Shown here: one piece after another, positions 1 to 8,848 of the stretch
How positions within the stretch are numbered: position 1 is the first letter of the stretch
How the letters are laid out: the number at the start of each line of letters is the position of its first letter
From: Tomitella gaofuii
GTDB taxonomy: Bacteria; Actinomycetota; Actinomycetes; Mycobacteriales; Mycobacteriaceae
Direction: 5' to 3'
NCBI RefSeq assembly: GCF_014126825.1
Contig: NZ_CP059900.1
Coordinates: forward strand, 3,734,954-3,798,953
DNA length: 64,000 nt
Notes under the pieces: model-generated
Databases searched by the model: none
Told to the model about the DNA's origin: nothing
The model's input: the letters and a program-made list of their open reading frames with translations, nothing else
Translations under genes and position numbers: made by a program

Positions 1-2
1 CG

Positions 3-1964
3 CGCCTGGTGGAGCTGCCGGTGGGCGCCGCAGAGGACCGTGTCACCGGGTCGCTGCACCTGGGCAAGGCACTCTCTGGTGAGGGCGCCGAGTACGAGCC
101 CGGACTGCTGGCGCGCGCCCACCGCGGGGTGCTGTACGTCGACGAGGTCAACCTGCTGCACGACCACCTGGTGGACCTGCTGCTCGACGCGGCCGCGATG
201 GGCCGCACCTCGGTGGAGCGCGACGGCGTCTCGATCAGCCATGCGTCGCGGTTCGTGCTCGTGGGCACCATGAATCCCGAGGAGGGCGAGCTGCGGCCGC
301 AGCTGCTGGACCGGTTCGGTCTGGCGGTGGACGTGGCCGCGCCGCGTGATGCCGCGGTGCGCGCCGAGATCGTGCGCCGGCGCCTGGCCTTCGACGCCGA
401 CCCGGCAGGCTTCGCCGCACGGTGGGCGGACGCCGAGTCGGAGCTGGCGCGGCGCATCGCCGGCGCCCGGGAGCGCGTCGGATCGGTGGTGCTGGGCGAC
501 GCGGCGCTCACGGCGATCGCCGAGGTGTGCGCAGCATTCGACGTGGACGGGATGCGCGCGGACCTGGTGACGGCCAAGGCCGCCGCCGCGCACGCCGCGT
601 GGTGCGGCCGCACCGGCGTCACTCGCGAGGACATCGCCGCCGCAGCCCGGCTCACCCTGCCGCACCGCCGGCGCCGGGCCCCGTTCGACGATCCGGGTAC
701 CGACGGCGAACGCCTGGACGAGCTCCTGGACGGCATGGGCGACGCGGAGGACCCCGACGGCCCCGGCGATGACGGAACCGGGGACGACGGACCGGGCGAG
801 GACGGCCCAGAAGGCGGGGAGGGCCCCGAGGGCGGGGACGGCCCTGAGGGCGGGGGCCCTGAGGGCGGGGGCCCTGAGGACGGGGGCCCTGAGGACGGGG
901 GCCCTGAAGACGACGGCCCGGGCGGCGGGGCGCCGGAACCGGCTGACGACGGCTCCGCGGAACAGCGACCCCGCACCGACGGCGGTGCAGATGACCATGC
1001 CGATCGCGATTCGGGCACGCCTGCCGAGCGCGCGCTCGCCCCCGCCGGCGCACCGTTCCGCGCCCGGCTGCTGGCCGCGCAGCGCGCCGGCCGCGGGGCG
1101 GCGGGGCGGCGCTCGCGGGCCCGGACGACGGTGGGCCGCACCGTGGGGGCACGCCGGAGCGCCTCCGCCGCGGACCCCGCACCGGTGCACCTGCCGGCCA
1201 CGATCCGCGCGGCCGTAGTGCGCCGGGGGGACCTTGCCGGTCCGCAGCCCCCGAGCCGAGCACCGTTTCCCGCGACACGCCGGGGGAATCGGCGCGCGGC
1301 TGACGAAAGCGTGCGCGGATCGGCCGACTCCGCGCCAGGTGCCCGGATCACCCCGGCCGACCTGCGCCGCAAGATCGTCGAGGGCCGGGAGACCAACCTG
1401 GTGCTGCTGTGCGTGGACGCGTCGGGGTCGATGGCGGCACGCACGCGGATGGAGCAGGTCAAGGCCGCGGTGCTGTCGCTGCTGCTGGATGCGTACCGAC
1501 GCCGGGACACCGTCGGGCTGGTGACCTTCCGCGGCGATTCCGCGTCCGTGGTCCTGCCGCCGACGAACTCGGTGGACATCGCCGCCGCGCGCCTCCGGGA
1601 TCTCCCCACCGGCGGGCGCACCCCGCTCGCGGAGGGGCTCGACCGGGCCGCGGAGACTCTGCGCCGCCACCGGCTGCGCGCCCCGGACCTGCGCCCCCTG
1701 CTCATCGTCGTCACCGACGGCCGCGCCACCGCGGGCCCCGACGCCGTGGGCAGGTCTCTCGCCGCGGCAGACCGCCTGGCCGCCGCGCAGACCCCCGCGG
1801 TGGTGTTGGACTGCGAGACGGGCCGTTTCCGCATGGGGCTCGCCCGCGACCTCGCGCAGCGCATGGGCGCCGAGTACTCCCCCGTCGGCGATGTCCGTGC
1901 GGACGCCATCACCGCGGCGGCCGCCCCCCACCTCCAGCACCCACGCACCGGAAAGGCCGCCTGA
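3..1964 (+). CDS. Chelatase-like AAA+/VWA protein, 5' end outside window
   Basis: This resembles the ChlI/ChlD (BchI/BchD) type metal chelatase subunits found beside cobO in actinobacteria (Rv2850c in M. tuberculosis). The frame is already open at the window edge and the Walker A loop is missing, so the true start lies upstream. Visible are Walker B (YVDEVNLL), a sensor-like NPEEG segment with LLDRFG, a long Gly/Pro/Glu/Asp linker from about position 760 to 930 made of repeated GPEGG/GPEDG units, and a C-terminal von Willebrand A domain with the MIDAS motif DASGS near position 1417. The AAA plus acidic linker plus VWA order is that of ChlD/CobT-type subunits. It overlaps cobO by one base. A role in cobalt insertion is inferred from context; a general MoxR/VWA chaperone role is the alternative. 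Confidence 0.85.
   Translation, partial: RLVELPVGAAEDRVTGSLHLGKALSGEGAEYEPGLLARAHRGVLYVDEVNLLHDHLVDLLLDAAAMGRTSVERDGVSISHASRFVLVGTMNPEEGELRPQLLDRFGLAVDVAAPRDAAVRAEIVRRRLAFDADPAGFAARWADAESELARRIAGARERVGSVVLGDAALTAIAEVCAAFDVDGMRADLVTAKAAAAHAAWCGRTGVTREDIAAAARLTLPHRRRRAPFDDPGTDGERLDELLDGMGDAEDPDGPGDDGTGDDGPGEDGPEGGEGPEGGDGPEGGGPEGGGPEDGGPEDGGPEDDGPGGGAPEPADDGSAEQRPRTDGGADDHADRDSGTPAERALAPAGAPFRARLLAAQRAGRGAAGRRSRARTTVGRTVGARRSASAADPAPVHLPATIRAAVVRRGDLAGPQPPSRAPFPATRRGNRRAADESVRGSADSAPGARITPADLRRKIVEGRETNLVLLCVDASGSMAARTRMEQVKAAVLSLLLDAYRRRDTVGLVTFRGDSASVVLPPTNSVDIAAARLRDLPTGGRTPLAEGLDRAAETLRRHRLRAPDLRPLLIVVTDGRATAGPDAVGRSLAAADRLAAAQTPAVVLDCETGRFRMGLARDLAQRMGAEYSPVGDVRADAITAAAAPHLQHPRTGKAA
800..915 (+). 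repeat. 15-bp tandem coding repeat (GPEGG units)
   Basis: Within the chelatase-like gene, units close to GGGGGCCCTGAGGGC recur in register every 15 bases from about 835 to 910, with looser copies before. They encode GPEGG/GPEDG pentapeptides, the acidic flexible linker between the AAA and VWA domains. The unit number is likely to vary between strains by slippage. Confidence 0.8.
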
Positions 1965-2578
1965 TGCCCCAGGGAAAACCCGCATACGTGCCCGACGACG
2001 GCCTCACCACCCGCCAGCGCCGCAACCGTCCGCTCGTCATGGTCAACACCGGCGACGGCAAGGGCAAGTCCACCTCGGCGTTCGGCCTGGCGCTGCGCGG
2101 GTGGAACCAGGGATGGTCGGTGGCGGTGTTCCAGTTCGTCAAGTCGGCCAAGTGGCGCCTGGGCGAGCAGTCGGCGTTCGAGGCGCTCGGCGGGCTGCAC
2201 GAATCCGACGGCACCGGCGGCGCGATCGAGTGGCACAAGATGGGCTCGGGCTGGTCGTGGTCGCGCAAGGCCGGCACCGACGAGGACCATGCCGCCGCCG
2301 CGCTCGAAGGTTGGCGCGAGATCCAGGCGCGGCTGGCCGATGAGCGGCACGGGCTGTACGTGCTCGACGAGTTCACCTACCCCATCAATTGGGGCTGGAT
2401 CGACGTGGACGAGGTGGTGGAGACCCTGGCGCACCGGCCGGGCCGCCAGCACGTGATGATCACCGGCCGCCGCGCCGACCCCAAGCTCGTCGAGGCCGCC
2501 GACCTGGTCACGGAGATGACGAAGATCAAGCACCCCATGGACGCCGGGCAGAAGGGGCAGCGTGGCATCGAATGGTAG
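1964..2578 (+). CDS. cobO: Cob(I)yrinic acid a,c-diamide adenosyltransferase
   Basis: CobO transfers the 5'-deoxyadenosyl group of ATP to the corrin cobalt. The 204-residue product has the family's P-loop near the N-terminus (GDGKGKST, residues 30-37), the VFQFVKS strand, VLDEFTYP in the middle, and the C-terminal ITGRRA and EMTKIKHP segments, so it looks complete. The ATG overlaps the TGA of the upstream chelatase-like gene (TGATG), indicating translational coupling; in-frame sequence further upstream is a shadow of that gene. It is followed 27 bp later by the cobB-cobC fusion, as expected for a late cobalamin operon. Confidence 0.95.
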   Translation: MPQGKPAYVPDDGLTTRQRRNRPLVMVNTGDGKGKSTSAFGLALRGWNQGWSVAVFQFVKSAKWRLGEQSAFEALGGLHESDGTGGAIEWHKMGSGWSWSRKAGTDEDHAAAALEGWREIQARLADERHGLYVLDEFTYPINWGWIDVDEVVETLAHRPGRQHVMITGRRADPKLVEAADLVTEMTKIKHPMDAGQKGQRGIEW

Positions 2579-2605
2579 GCGCCCGGGACCAGTGGTGATC
2601 GCGCC

Positions 2606-5065
2606 ATGCTGACCCTTCCCCGCGTCGTCATCGCCGCGCCGGCGTCGGGCCACGGCAAGACGACGGTCGCGACGGGGCTCATGGCGGCGCTGCGCCGCGC
2701 CGGGCACCGGGTCTCCGGGCACAAGGTGGGCCCCGACTACATCGACCCCGGCTACCACGCGCTGGCCACGGGCCGCCCCGGCCGCAACCTGGACCCGCAC
2801 CTCCAGTCGCCGGAGCTGCTGACGCCGCTGCTGCTGCACGGGGCCGCGGGCGCGGACGTCGCCGTCGTCGAGGGCGTCATGGGCCTGTACGACGGGATGC
2901 TGGGGGCCGATGGTTTCGCCTCCACCGCGCACGTGGCCGCCGAGCTCACGGCGCCGGTGATCCTGGTCGTGGACGTCTCGCACGCCTCCCGGTCCATCGC
3001 CGCCGTCGTGCACGGGATGGCCGGTTTCGACGGCGGCACCCGGCTGGCCGGGGTGATCCTCAACAAGGCGGGGTCACAGCGGCACGCCGACGAGGTGATC
3101 TCCGCGCTCGACCACACCGGCATCCCGGTGCTGGGGGTCCTGCACCGCGACGACGGCATCAGCGCCCCGTCCCGGCACCTGGGCCTGGTGCCCGCCGCCG
3201 AGCGCGCCGACGCCGCCGCCCGCCTGGACCGCCTCGCCGCGCTCATCGCCGAGCGCGTCGACCTGCCCGCCGTCGTCCGCATCGCCCGCGCCGCACCCCC
3301 GTTGGCCGCGGAGCCGTGGGATCCGGCCGCGGCGCTGCCGACGGCCCCGGCGGCTCTCCCGCCCGGCCCGCGCCCGGTGATCGCCGTCGCCGGAGGGCGG
3401 GCGTTCACGTTCCGCTACACCGAGACCGACGAGCTGCTGCGCGCCGCCGGCTGCGACGTGACCGTGTTCGATCCCCTGCGCGACGAGCGGCTGCCGCCCG
3501 GGACGGCCGGAATCTACCTGGGCGGCGGGTTTCCCGAGGTGCACGCCGCGGAGCTGTCGGCCAACACCCCGCTCCTCGGGCACGTGCGCGCGGCCGTCGG
3601 CGCCGGGATCCCCACCGTCGCCGAATGCGCGGGCCTGCTGTATCTGTGCCGCGAGGTCGAGGGCGCGCCGATGGCGGGGGCGCTCGACGCGGCCGCCGCG
3701 ATGGCGCCGCGGCTCACGCTCGGCTACCGCACCGCCGTCGCCTCCGCCGACGGGTTGGCGGGCCCGGCGGGCACGCGCGTGACCGGCCACGAGTTCCACC
3801 GCACTGCCCTCGATTCCGCGCTGGAGCCGCCGGCCTGGCTCCTCGCCGGCAGCGGCCCGGGCGCGCGTCCCCGGCCGGACGGGTGGTCCTCGGCCACGCT
3901 GCACGCGTCCTATCTGCACACCCATTGGGCCGGGTATCCGGTTCTGGCGCACCGGTTCGCCGACGCCGCCCGCCGCGCACCCGCGCTGCCCGACGCGGTT
4001 CTGTGGAGCCGCCCCGCGCCGCCCCCGGAGCCCGACCTGCACCACCACGGCGACCGCGAGTCCGCGGAAGGCCTGGCCGACTTCGCAGTGAACGTCTCCC
4101 GACTGGCCCGCCCCGCGTGGCTGGACGCGGCGCTGCGCGCGTCGTTCGACGGACTGGGCGGGTATCCCGACCCGGCCGGCGCCCGCGAGGCCCTCGCCGC
4201 GCGGCACGGTCGCGGAACCGACGAGGTGCTGCCCACCGCCGGCGGGGCCGAGGCCTTCACGCTGCTCGCCCGGGCGCGGCACTGGCACCGGCCGGTGGTG
4301 GTGCATCCGCAGTTCACCGAGCCGGAGGCGGCGCTGCGCGCGGCGGGGTACGACGGCACGGCCGGCCCGGCGGTGCACCGCATGCTGCTGCGGCCCGACG
4401 ACGGGTTCCGGCTCGATCCGGCGGACGTCCCCGCCGACGCCGACCTCGTCGTCGTCGGCAACCCCACCAACCCCACGTCGGTGCTACACCCGTCCGCGAC
4501 GCTGCGCTCCCTGCTGCGCCCCGGCCGGGTGGTGGCCGTCGACGAAGCCTTCATGGACGCCGTACCCGGCGAGCACGAATCCCTGACGCGCACCGCGCTT
4601 CCCGGGCTGGTCGTCCTGCGATCACTCACCAAGACGTGGGCGATCCCCGGGCTGCGTGCCGGCTACGCGGTCGGCGATGCCGCGGTGCTGGCCGACCTCG
4701 CCGCGCAACAACCCCCGTGGTCGGTGTCGGGGCCCGCGGCGGCGGCGATGATCGCGTGCAGCGGGGACGAGGCCGTCGCGGAATCGGACCACCGGGCGCA
4801 CACGATCGCTGCCGATCGCGACGTCCTCGTGGACGGCCTGCGCACGCTCGGCCTGCACGTGGCGGGACCGGCCCGCGGCCCGTTCGTCCTCGTCCGATGC
4901 CGCACCGGCACACGGACGATGCTGCGGGCGAACGGCTTCGCAGTGCGCCGCGGTGATACGTTCCCAGGCCTCGCGCCGGACGGCGACACCGAGTGGGTAC
5001 GGGTGGCGGTGCGCGACCGGGCCTCCACCGGTGCACTGCTCACCGCGTGGGCGGAGGCGCTGTGA
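2606..5065 (+). CDS. cobB: Fused cobyrinate a,c-diamide synthase (CobB) and CobC-type PLP aminotransferase fold protein
   Basis: This single 819-residue frame contains two enzymes. Residues about 1-475 are CobB/CbiA, the glutamine-dependent amidase acting on side chains a and c: an N-terminal P-loop (ASGHGKTT), KVGPDYIDPG, VEGVMGLYDG, and a class I amidotransferase-like half with YLGGGFPE and the nucleophile in AECAGLLYL (Cys341). Residues about 480-819 are a CobC/CobD-like class I/II aminotransferase (L-threonine-O-3-phosphate decarboxylase type) with the PLP lysine in LTKTWAIPGLRAGYA (Lys676) and NPTNPTS. In most actinobacteria these are separate genes, and no stop or restart is seen at the junction. 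The product would supply both the diamide intermediate and aminopropanol phosphate for the nucleotide loop. Its stop overlaps the GTG start of cobD. Confidence 0.9.
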   Translation: MLTLPRVVIAAPASGHGKTTVATGLMAALRRAGHRVSGHKVGPDYIDPGYHALATGRPGRNLDPHLQSPELLTPLLLHGAAGADVAVVEGVMGLYDGMLGADGFASTAHVAAELTAPVILVVDVSHASRSIAAVVHGMAGFDGGTRLAGVILNKAGSQRHADEVISALDHTGIPVLGVLHRDDGISAPSRHLGLVPAAERADAAARLDRLAALIAERVDLPAVVRIARAAPPLAAEPWDPAAALPTAPAALPPGPRPVIAVAGGRAFTFRYTETDELLRAAGCDVTVFDPLRDERLPPGTAGIYLGGGFPEVHAAELSANTPLLGHVRAAVGAGIPTVAECAGLLYLCREVEGAPMAGALDAAAAMAPRLTLGYRTAVASADGLAGPAGTRVTGHEFHRTALDSALEPPAWLLAGSGPGARPRPDGWSSATLHASYLHTHWAGYPVLAHRFADAARRAPALPDAVLWSRPAPPPEPDLHHHGDRESAEGLADFAVNVSRLARPAWLDAALRASFDGLGGYPDPAGAREALAARHGRGTDEVLPTAGGAEAFTLLARARHWHRPVVVHPQFTEPEAALRAAGYDGTAGPAVHRMLLRPDDGFRLDPADVPADADLVVVGNPTNPTSVLHPSATLRSLLRPGRVVAVDEAFMDAVPGEHESLTRTALPGLVVLRSLTKTWAIPGLRAGYAVGDAAVLADLAAQQPPWSVSGPAAAAMIACSGDEAVAESDHRAHTIAADRDVLVDGLRTLGLHVAGPARGPFVLVRCRTGTRTMLRANGFAVRRGDTFPGLAPDGDTEWVRVAVRDRASTGALLTAWAEAL

Positions 5066-5988
5066 GCGCGGCGCGTGCCGCCGGTCTGATCCTCGGGTTC
5101 GCCGCCGACCGCGCGCTCGGCGACCCGCCCCGGTGGCACCCGGTGAGCGGCTTCGGCCGTGCCGGACGTGGACTCGAGCGGCGGATGTACGCGCAGTCGC
5201 GGCTGCGCGGCGCCGCGTTCACCGGCATCCTCGTCGCCGGACCGACCGGAATCGGACTCGCCGCCGGCCGCGCCAGCCGCGGGCGCCCTGTCGCAGAGGC
5301 CGTCACGGTCGCGTTCGCCACGTGGGCCGTGCTCGGCGGCACCACCCTGGCGCGCGAAGCCCGCGCCGTCGAAACCCGCCTGGCCCGCGGCGACCTGGGG
5401 GCGGCCCGCACGCAGGTGACCCGGCTCGTCGGCCGGGACCCCGAGTTCATGTCCACCGCGGATGTGGCCCGGGCGGCGATCGAATCGGTCGCGGAGAACA
5501 CCTCGGACGCCGTCGTCGCGCCACTCGTCTGGGGCGCCCTGCTGGGGCCGGCCGGGCTTCTCGGCTACCGCGCCGTGAACACGCTCGACGCGATGGTGGG
5601 GCACCGCAGCGCGCGGTACGAGCGGTTCGGCTGGGCGTCCGCGCGGCTCGACGACGCAGCGAACCTCGCTCCGGCCCGGCTGACCGCGCTGCTGGCGGCC
5701 CTGTGCGGAGCCGACACCGCGGGCGCACTGCGGGCCTGGCGGCGGGACGCGCGCAAGCACCCGAGCCCCAACGCCGGACCCGTCGAAGCCGCGTTCGCGG
5801 GGGCGCTGGGCGTGCGGCTCGGCGGGGTGAATGCGTACCGGGGGGTAGTGGAAGATCGGGGCATGCTGGGCGACGGGCGCGCGCCGGCCGCTACGGACAT
5901 CGAGCGCACCGTGCGTTTGGCGGCGCGCGTGGGCGCTGCGGCACTCGGTGTCACTGCTCTGCTCGCCGCGGCCGCTCCCCCTCCCTGA
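5062..5988 (+). CDS. cobD: Adenosylcobinamide-phosphate synthase CobD/CbiB
   Basis: This membrane enzyme joins aminopropanol (phosphate) to adenosylcobyric acid. The GTG start overlaps the preceding stop (GTGA), giving 308 residues, normal for the family. Recognisable blocks are LGFAADRALGDPPRWHPV at the N-terminus, ESVAENTSDAVVAPLVW in the middle, YRAVNTLDAMVGH, ARLTALL, and RDARKHPSPNAGPVEAAFAGALGVRLGG. Several hydrophobic stretches fit a polytopic membrane protein. An earlier in-frame start would lie inside cobBC and is unnecessary. It ends 38 bp inside the 3' end of the convergent TetR gene. Confidence 0.93.
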   Translation: MSAARAAGLILGFAADRALGDPPRWHPVSGFGRAGRGLERRMYAQSRLRGAAFTGILVAGPTGIGLAAGRASRGRPVAEAVTVAFATWAVLGGTTLAREARAVETRLARGDLGAARTQVTRLVGRDPEFMSTADVARAAIESVAENTSDAVVAPLVWGALLGPAGLLGYRAVNTLDAMVGHRSARYERFGWASARLDDAANLAPARLTALLAALCGADTAGALRAWRRDARKHPSPNAGPVEAAFAGALGVRLGGVNAYRGVVEDRGMLGDGRAPAATDIERTVRLAARVGAAALGVTALLAAAAPPP

Positions 5989-6631
5989 TCACCGGCCACC
6001 GCTCCGGCCAGAACCCGCCCTCCGGCGGCGCCGCGAAGTACGCGGCTGTCGCCATGCCCACCACGTCGTAGACGAACGCGTCGAGCGTGATCCCGTCGAC
6101 CACCGCGTCCTGGTTCTCCGCGCGGGCGGCGAACGACGAGACCACGAACCGCGTGATCAGCCACATCCGCTCTTCCAGCACCTCGGCCGGCAGTCCTCGT
6201 GCGCTGCGCCGGATCAGATCCATCGCCAACGCGCTGGAGGGGATGAAGCGCTGCTGCTGCCAGTCGCCGATGCGGCCCCACACCTGCGCGACGATGCGGA
6301 TGAACCTCCGTCCGCGCTCGTCGCGCAGCTTCTCAGCGAACGGGATGGCGAGCGCGGCGATGGCGTCCCGCAGCGCATCCGGCGAGCCGTCGCGCCCCGT
6401 GCACAGGAGCGCCGTCGTCTCGTCGACGCGGGCGCCGATCTCGTGCAGATGCGTCTGCAGGATCGCCTCGAGCAGTCCGTCCTGCGATCCGAAGTGGTAG
6501 TGCACCGCCGAGTCGTTGCGCACGCCCGCCAGCGTGTTGAGCTCGCGCAGCCGCACCCGCCCCACCCCGGCCTCCGCATACAACTGCTCGCCCGCCTCGA
6601 TCAGCCGCTGACGCGCACTGTCCTGCCCCAT
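5951..6631 (-). CDS. TetR/AcrR-family regulator
   Basis: The 226-residue protein has an N-terminal helix-turn-helix region (residues about 8-55: RQRLIEAGEQLYAEAG, RLRELNTLAGV, AVHYHFGSQDGLLEAIL) and a variable helical ligand domain. I chose the ATG at 6631 because the canonical TetR N-terminus begins just after it; the frame extends upstream but crosses the promoter region. It is divergent from the P450 gene, with a near-palindromic site overlapping the P450 promoter in the gap, so it probably represses the P450-SDR-ALDH operon. The ligand is unknown. Its 3' end overlaps cobD by 38 bp in opposite orientation. Confidence 0.88.
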   Translation of the reverse strand: MGQDSARQRLIEAGEQLYAEAGVGRVRLRELNTLAGVRNDSAVHYHFGSQDGLLEAILQTHLHEIGARVDETTALLCTGRDGSPDALRDAIAALAIPFAEKLRDERGRRFIRIVAQVWGRIGDWQQQRFIPSSALAMDLIRRSARGLPAEVLEERMWLITRFVVSSFAARAENQDAVVDGITLDAFVYDVVGMATAAYFAAPPEGGFWPERWPVIREGERPRRAEQ

Positions 6632-6654
6632 ACGCACCCCTCTCGAAACCTTCA

Positions 6655-6682
6655 TTGACATAGTAACGAACTTCATTAATAT
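6655..6682 (+). promoter_or_regulatory. Strong sigma-70-type promoter for the P450 operon
   Basis: TTGACA at 6655-6660 and TAATAT at 6677-6682 are separated by 16 bp, nearly ideal hexamers in otherwise G+C-rich DNA. It places transcription start near 6689 and supports the P450 ATG at 6714 over one at 6681. Confidence 0.75.
6664..6678. promoter_or_regulatory. Candidate TetR operator
   Basis: TAACGAA-C-TTCATTA is a 15-bp imperfect inverted repeat (6 of 7 arm positions match) inside the -35/-10 spacer of the P450 promoter and between the divergent TetR and P450 genes. The position suits a repressor that blocks RNA polymerase. Confidence 0.6.
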
Positions 6683-6713
6683 GACTGGCATCACACAGCA
6701 GCGGAGGATCTTC

Positions 6714-7979
6714 ATGGAACCACCGGCCAGCACCCGGGCCGCAGCCGACACCGGCCCGGACGTCGACATCACCGACGCGTCCCTCTACGTGGACGGCATC
6801 CCGCACGCGCTGTTCGCCCGCCTGCGCGCCGAGAGCCCCGTGTGGTGGAACCCTCAGGCGCCCGGCGTCGGCGGCTTCGACGACTCCGGCTTCTGGGTGG
6901 TGTCCACCAACGAGCTCGTCCGCCAGGTCTCCCGGGACGGCGCGACGTTCTCGTCCTGGGAGAACACCGCCACCACCCGCTACGCCGACCATTGCCCGCG
7001 CGAGCACATCGACGCCGGCCGCGCCATCCTGCTCAACATGGACGCGCCCGAGCACACGGCGCTGCGGGCGATCGTCTCGCGCGGGTTCACCCCGCGCGCC
7101 ATCGCCACGCTCCGCGCCGGTCTCGCCGCCCGCGCCCGCGACCTTGTCGAGCGCGCACTGGCATCAGGCTCCGGGAACTTCGTCGAGCAGGTCGCCACGG
7201 AGCTGCCGCTGCAGGCGATCGCCGACATCATCGGCGTGCCGCAGGCCGAGCGCCGCCGCATCTTCGACTGGTCCACCACCATGACCGGGCGCGACGATCC
7301 CGACGTGCCCGGCGACCCGGCCACGGCGATCGGCGAGGTGTTCGCCTACGCCATGGGCCTGGCTGCCGAGCGCCGCGCGCACCCGGCCGACGACATCGTC
7401 ACCACCCTCGTCCGCGCCCAGGACGATGCGGGGGCACTCACCGACGCCGAGTTCGGCTCGTTTCTGGTGCTGCTCATGGTGGCCGGCAGCGAGACCACCC
7501 GCGACGCCGTCGCCCACGGGCTGCTCGCGTTCCAGGACAACCCAGCACAGTGGGAGCTGTACCGGCACGAGCGCCCCGCCACCGCCGTCGACGAGATCGT
7601 CCGCTGGGCGACGCCCGTGATGTCGTTCCAGCGCACCGCGACCCGCGACCTCGAGCTGGGTGGGAAGGCCGTTCGCCGGGGAGACCGGGTGGTCATGCTC
7701 TACGCCTCGGCCAACTTCGACGAGGCCGCCTTCGCCGATCCGCTGACGTTCGACATCACCCGCTCGCCCAATCCGCACGTGGGCTTCGGCGGCACCGGAC
7801 CGCATTTCTGCCTGGGGCACAACCTCGCCCGCGTGGAGGTGGAGCTGATCTTCGACGCGCTCGCCGACATCATCCCCGACATCGCCGTCACCGGACCGGC
7901 CGTCCGCGCCCCCTCGGGGTGGCTCCACGGGCTCAAGAACGTGCCCGTCGAGTACCGCGCGTGCCCCGTGGCGCATTGA
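6714..7979 (+). CDS. Cytochrome P450
   Basis: This is a soluble bacterial P450 of 421 residues. Landmarks are the I-helix AGSETTRD, the K-helix ExxR in DEIVRW, and the haem loop FGGTGPHFCLGHNLAR with axial Cys366. The N-terminal DVDITDASLYVDGIPHALF and the NMDAPEHTALRAIVSRGF block resemble the CYP124/125/142-like group of actinobacterial lipid and sterol side-chain hydroxylases, but the substrate cannot be read from sequence. The ATG at 6714 has GGAGG at 6703-6707. It heads an apparent operon with an SDR, an aldehyde dehydrogenase and a DUF1254 protein, suggesting hydroxylation, then alcohol and aldehyde oxidation. No ferredoxin gene lies nearby. Confidence 0.93.
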   Translation: MEPPASTRAAADTGPDVDITDASLYVDGIPHALFARLRAESPVWWNPQAPGVGGFDDSGFWVVSTNELVRQVSRDGATFSSWENTATTRYADHCPREHIDAGRAILLNMDAPEHTALRAIVSRGFTPRAIATLRAGLAARARDLVERALASGSGNFVEQVATELPLQAIADIIGVPQAERRRIFDWSTTMTGRDDPDVPGDPATAIGEVFAYAMGLAAERRAHPADDIVTTLVRAQDDAGALTDAEFGSFLVLLMVAGSETTRDAVAHGLLAFQDNPAQWELYRHERPATAVDEIVRWATPVMSFQRTATRDLELGGKAVRRGDRVVMLYASANFDEAAFADPLTFDITRSPNPHVGFGGTGPHFCLGHNLARVEVELIFDALADIIPDIAVTGPAVRAPSGWLHGLKNVPVEYRACPVAH

Positions 7980-8026
7980 CCGGGCCGACACCGACCTCCA
8001 CCGCCCACGAAAGGACCCCTCCCGCA

Positions 8027-8848
8027 ATGCCTGACTACACCGGGCGCACCGCCATCGTCACCGGATTCGCCTCCGGCATCGGCGCGCGCACCACGTCCCT
8101 GCTCGCCGGGCTCGGCGCGCGCGTCATCGGCGTCGACCGCCCCGGCACAGACGCCCCCACGGAGCTCGCCGCCCTGCTCGCCGCACGCATCGACGCCGAC
8201 CTGTCCGCCCCCGAAGGCCCCGCCGCGGTGGCGGCACAGGTCGACGGCCCGGTGCACCTGCTCGTCAACAACGCCGGCGTGGCCGCCACCCGGCCGTGGC
8301 GCGAGGTGCTCGGCGTCGACCTGCTCGCCCCGCGCGACCTCACCCGGCTGCTGGCGCCGACGTTCGCGGATGCGGCCGCCGTCGTCACCGTCGCTTCGCA
8401 GGCGGGTCTGCGCTGGCGCGAGAACGTCGCCCGGTCGCGGGCACTGCTCGCCGCGGAGTCCTGGGACGCGGCCTTCGCGCTCGCCGCGGAGGAGCCGGAG
8501 ATCCAGCGCGACTGCTACGCCATCGCGAAGGAATCGGTCATCGTCGACGCGCTCACGCTCGCCGCCGAGCGGACCGTGCCCGGGCTGCGCGCCAACACCG
8601 TCTCGCCGGGCACCGTGCAGACTCCGCTGCTCGCCGACTTCCGGACCTCGATGGGGAACGAGGTCGTCGAGGGCGCCGCGGCCTGGGCCGGCCGCCACGC
8701 CACCCCCGACGACATCGCCGCGGCGATCGCCTTCCTCGGCTCCGACGACGCCGCGTGGATCAGCGGGGTCGACCTGCCCGTCGACGGCGGCTACGGCGCG
8801 CTCATTTTCACGATGATGCAGTCCTCCGCGAAGGAGGCCGCCCTATGA
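8027..8848 (+). CDS. Short-chain dehydrogenase/reductase
   Basis: This classical-type SDR (273 residues) has the cofactor motif TGFASGIG, NNAG, and the catalytic YxxxK (Tyr164, Lys168 in CYAIAKES), plus the NTVSPGTVQTPLL segment typical of family C-terminal halves. It resembles 3-alpha-hydroxysteroid dehydrogenase/carbonyl reductase-like SDRs, although that is similarity only. It lies 47 bp after the P450 and its stop overlaps the aldehyde dehydrogenase ATG (ATGA), so it probably oxidises the alcohol made by the P450 and passes an aldehyde or ketone on. Confidence 0.9.
   Translation: MPDYTGRTAIVTGFASGIGARTTSLLAGLGARVIGVDRPGTDAPTELAALLAARIDADLSAPEGPAAVAAQVDGPVHLLVNNAGVAATRPWREVLGVDLLAPRDLTRLLAPTFADAAAVVTVASQAGLRWRENVARSRALLAAESWDAAFALAAEEPEIQRDCYAIAKESVIVDALTLAAERTVPGLRANTVSPGTVQTPLLADFRTSMGNEVVEGAAAWAGRHATPDDIAAAIAFLGSDDAAWISGVDLPVDGGYGALIFTMMQSSAKEAAL

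Noticed and set aside
652-1278. Arg/Pro-rich open frames on both strands over the chelatase linker
   Set aside because: They arise from the repetitive G+C-rich linker DNA and have low-complexity composition typical of shadow frames.
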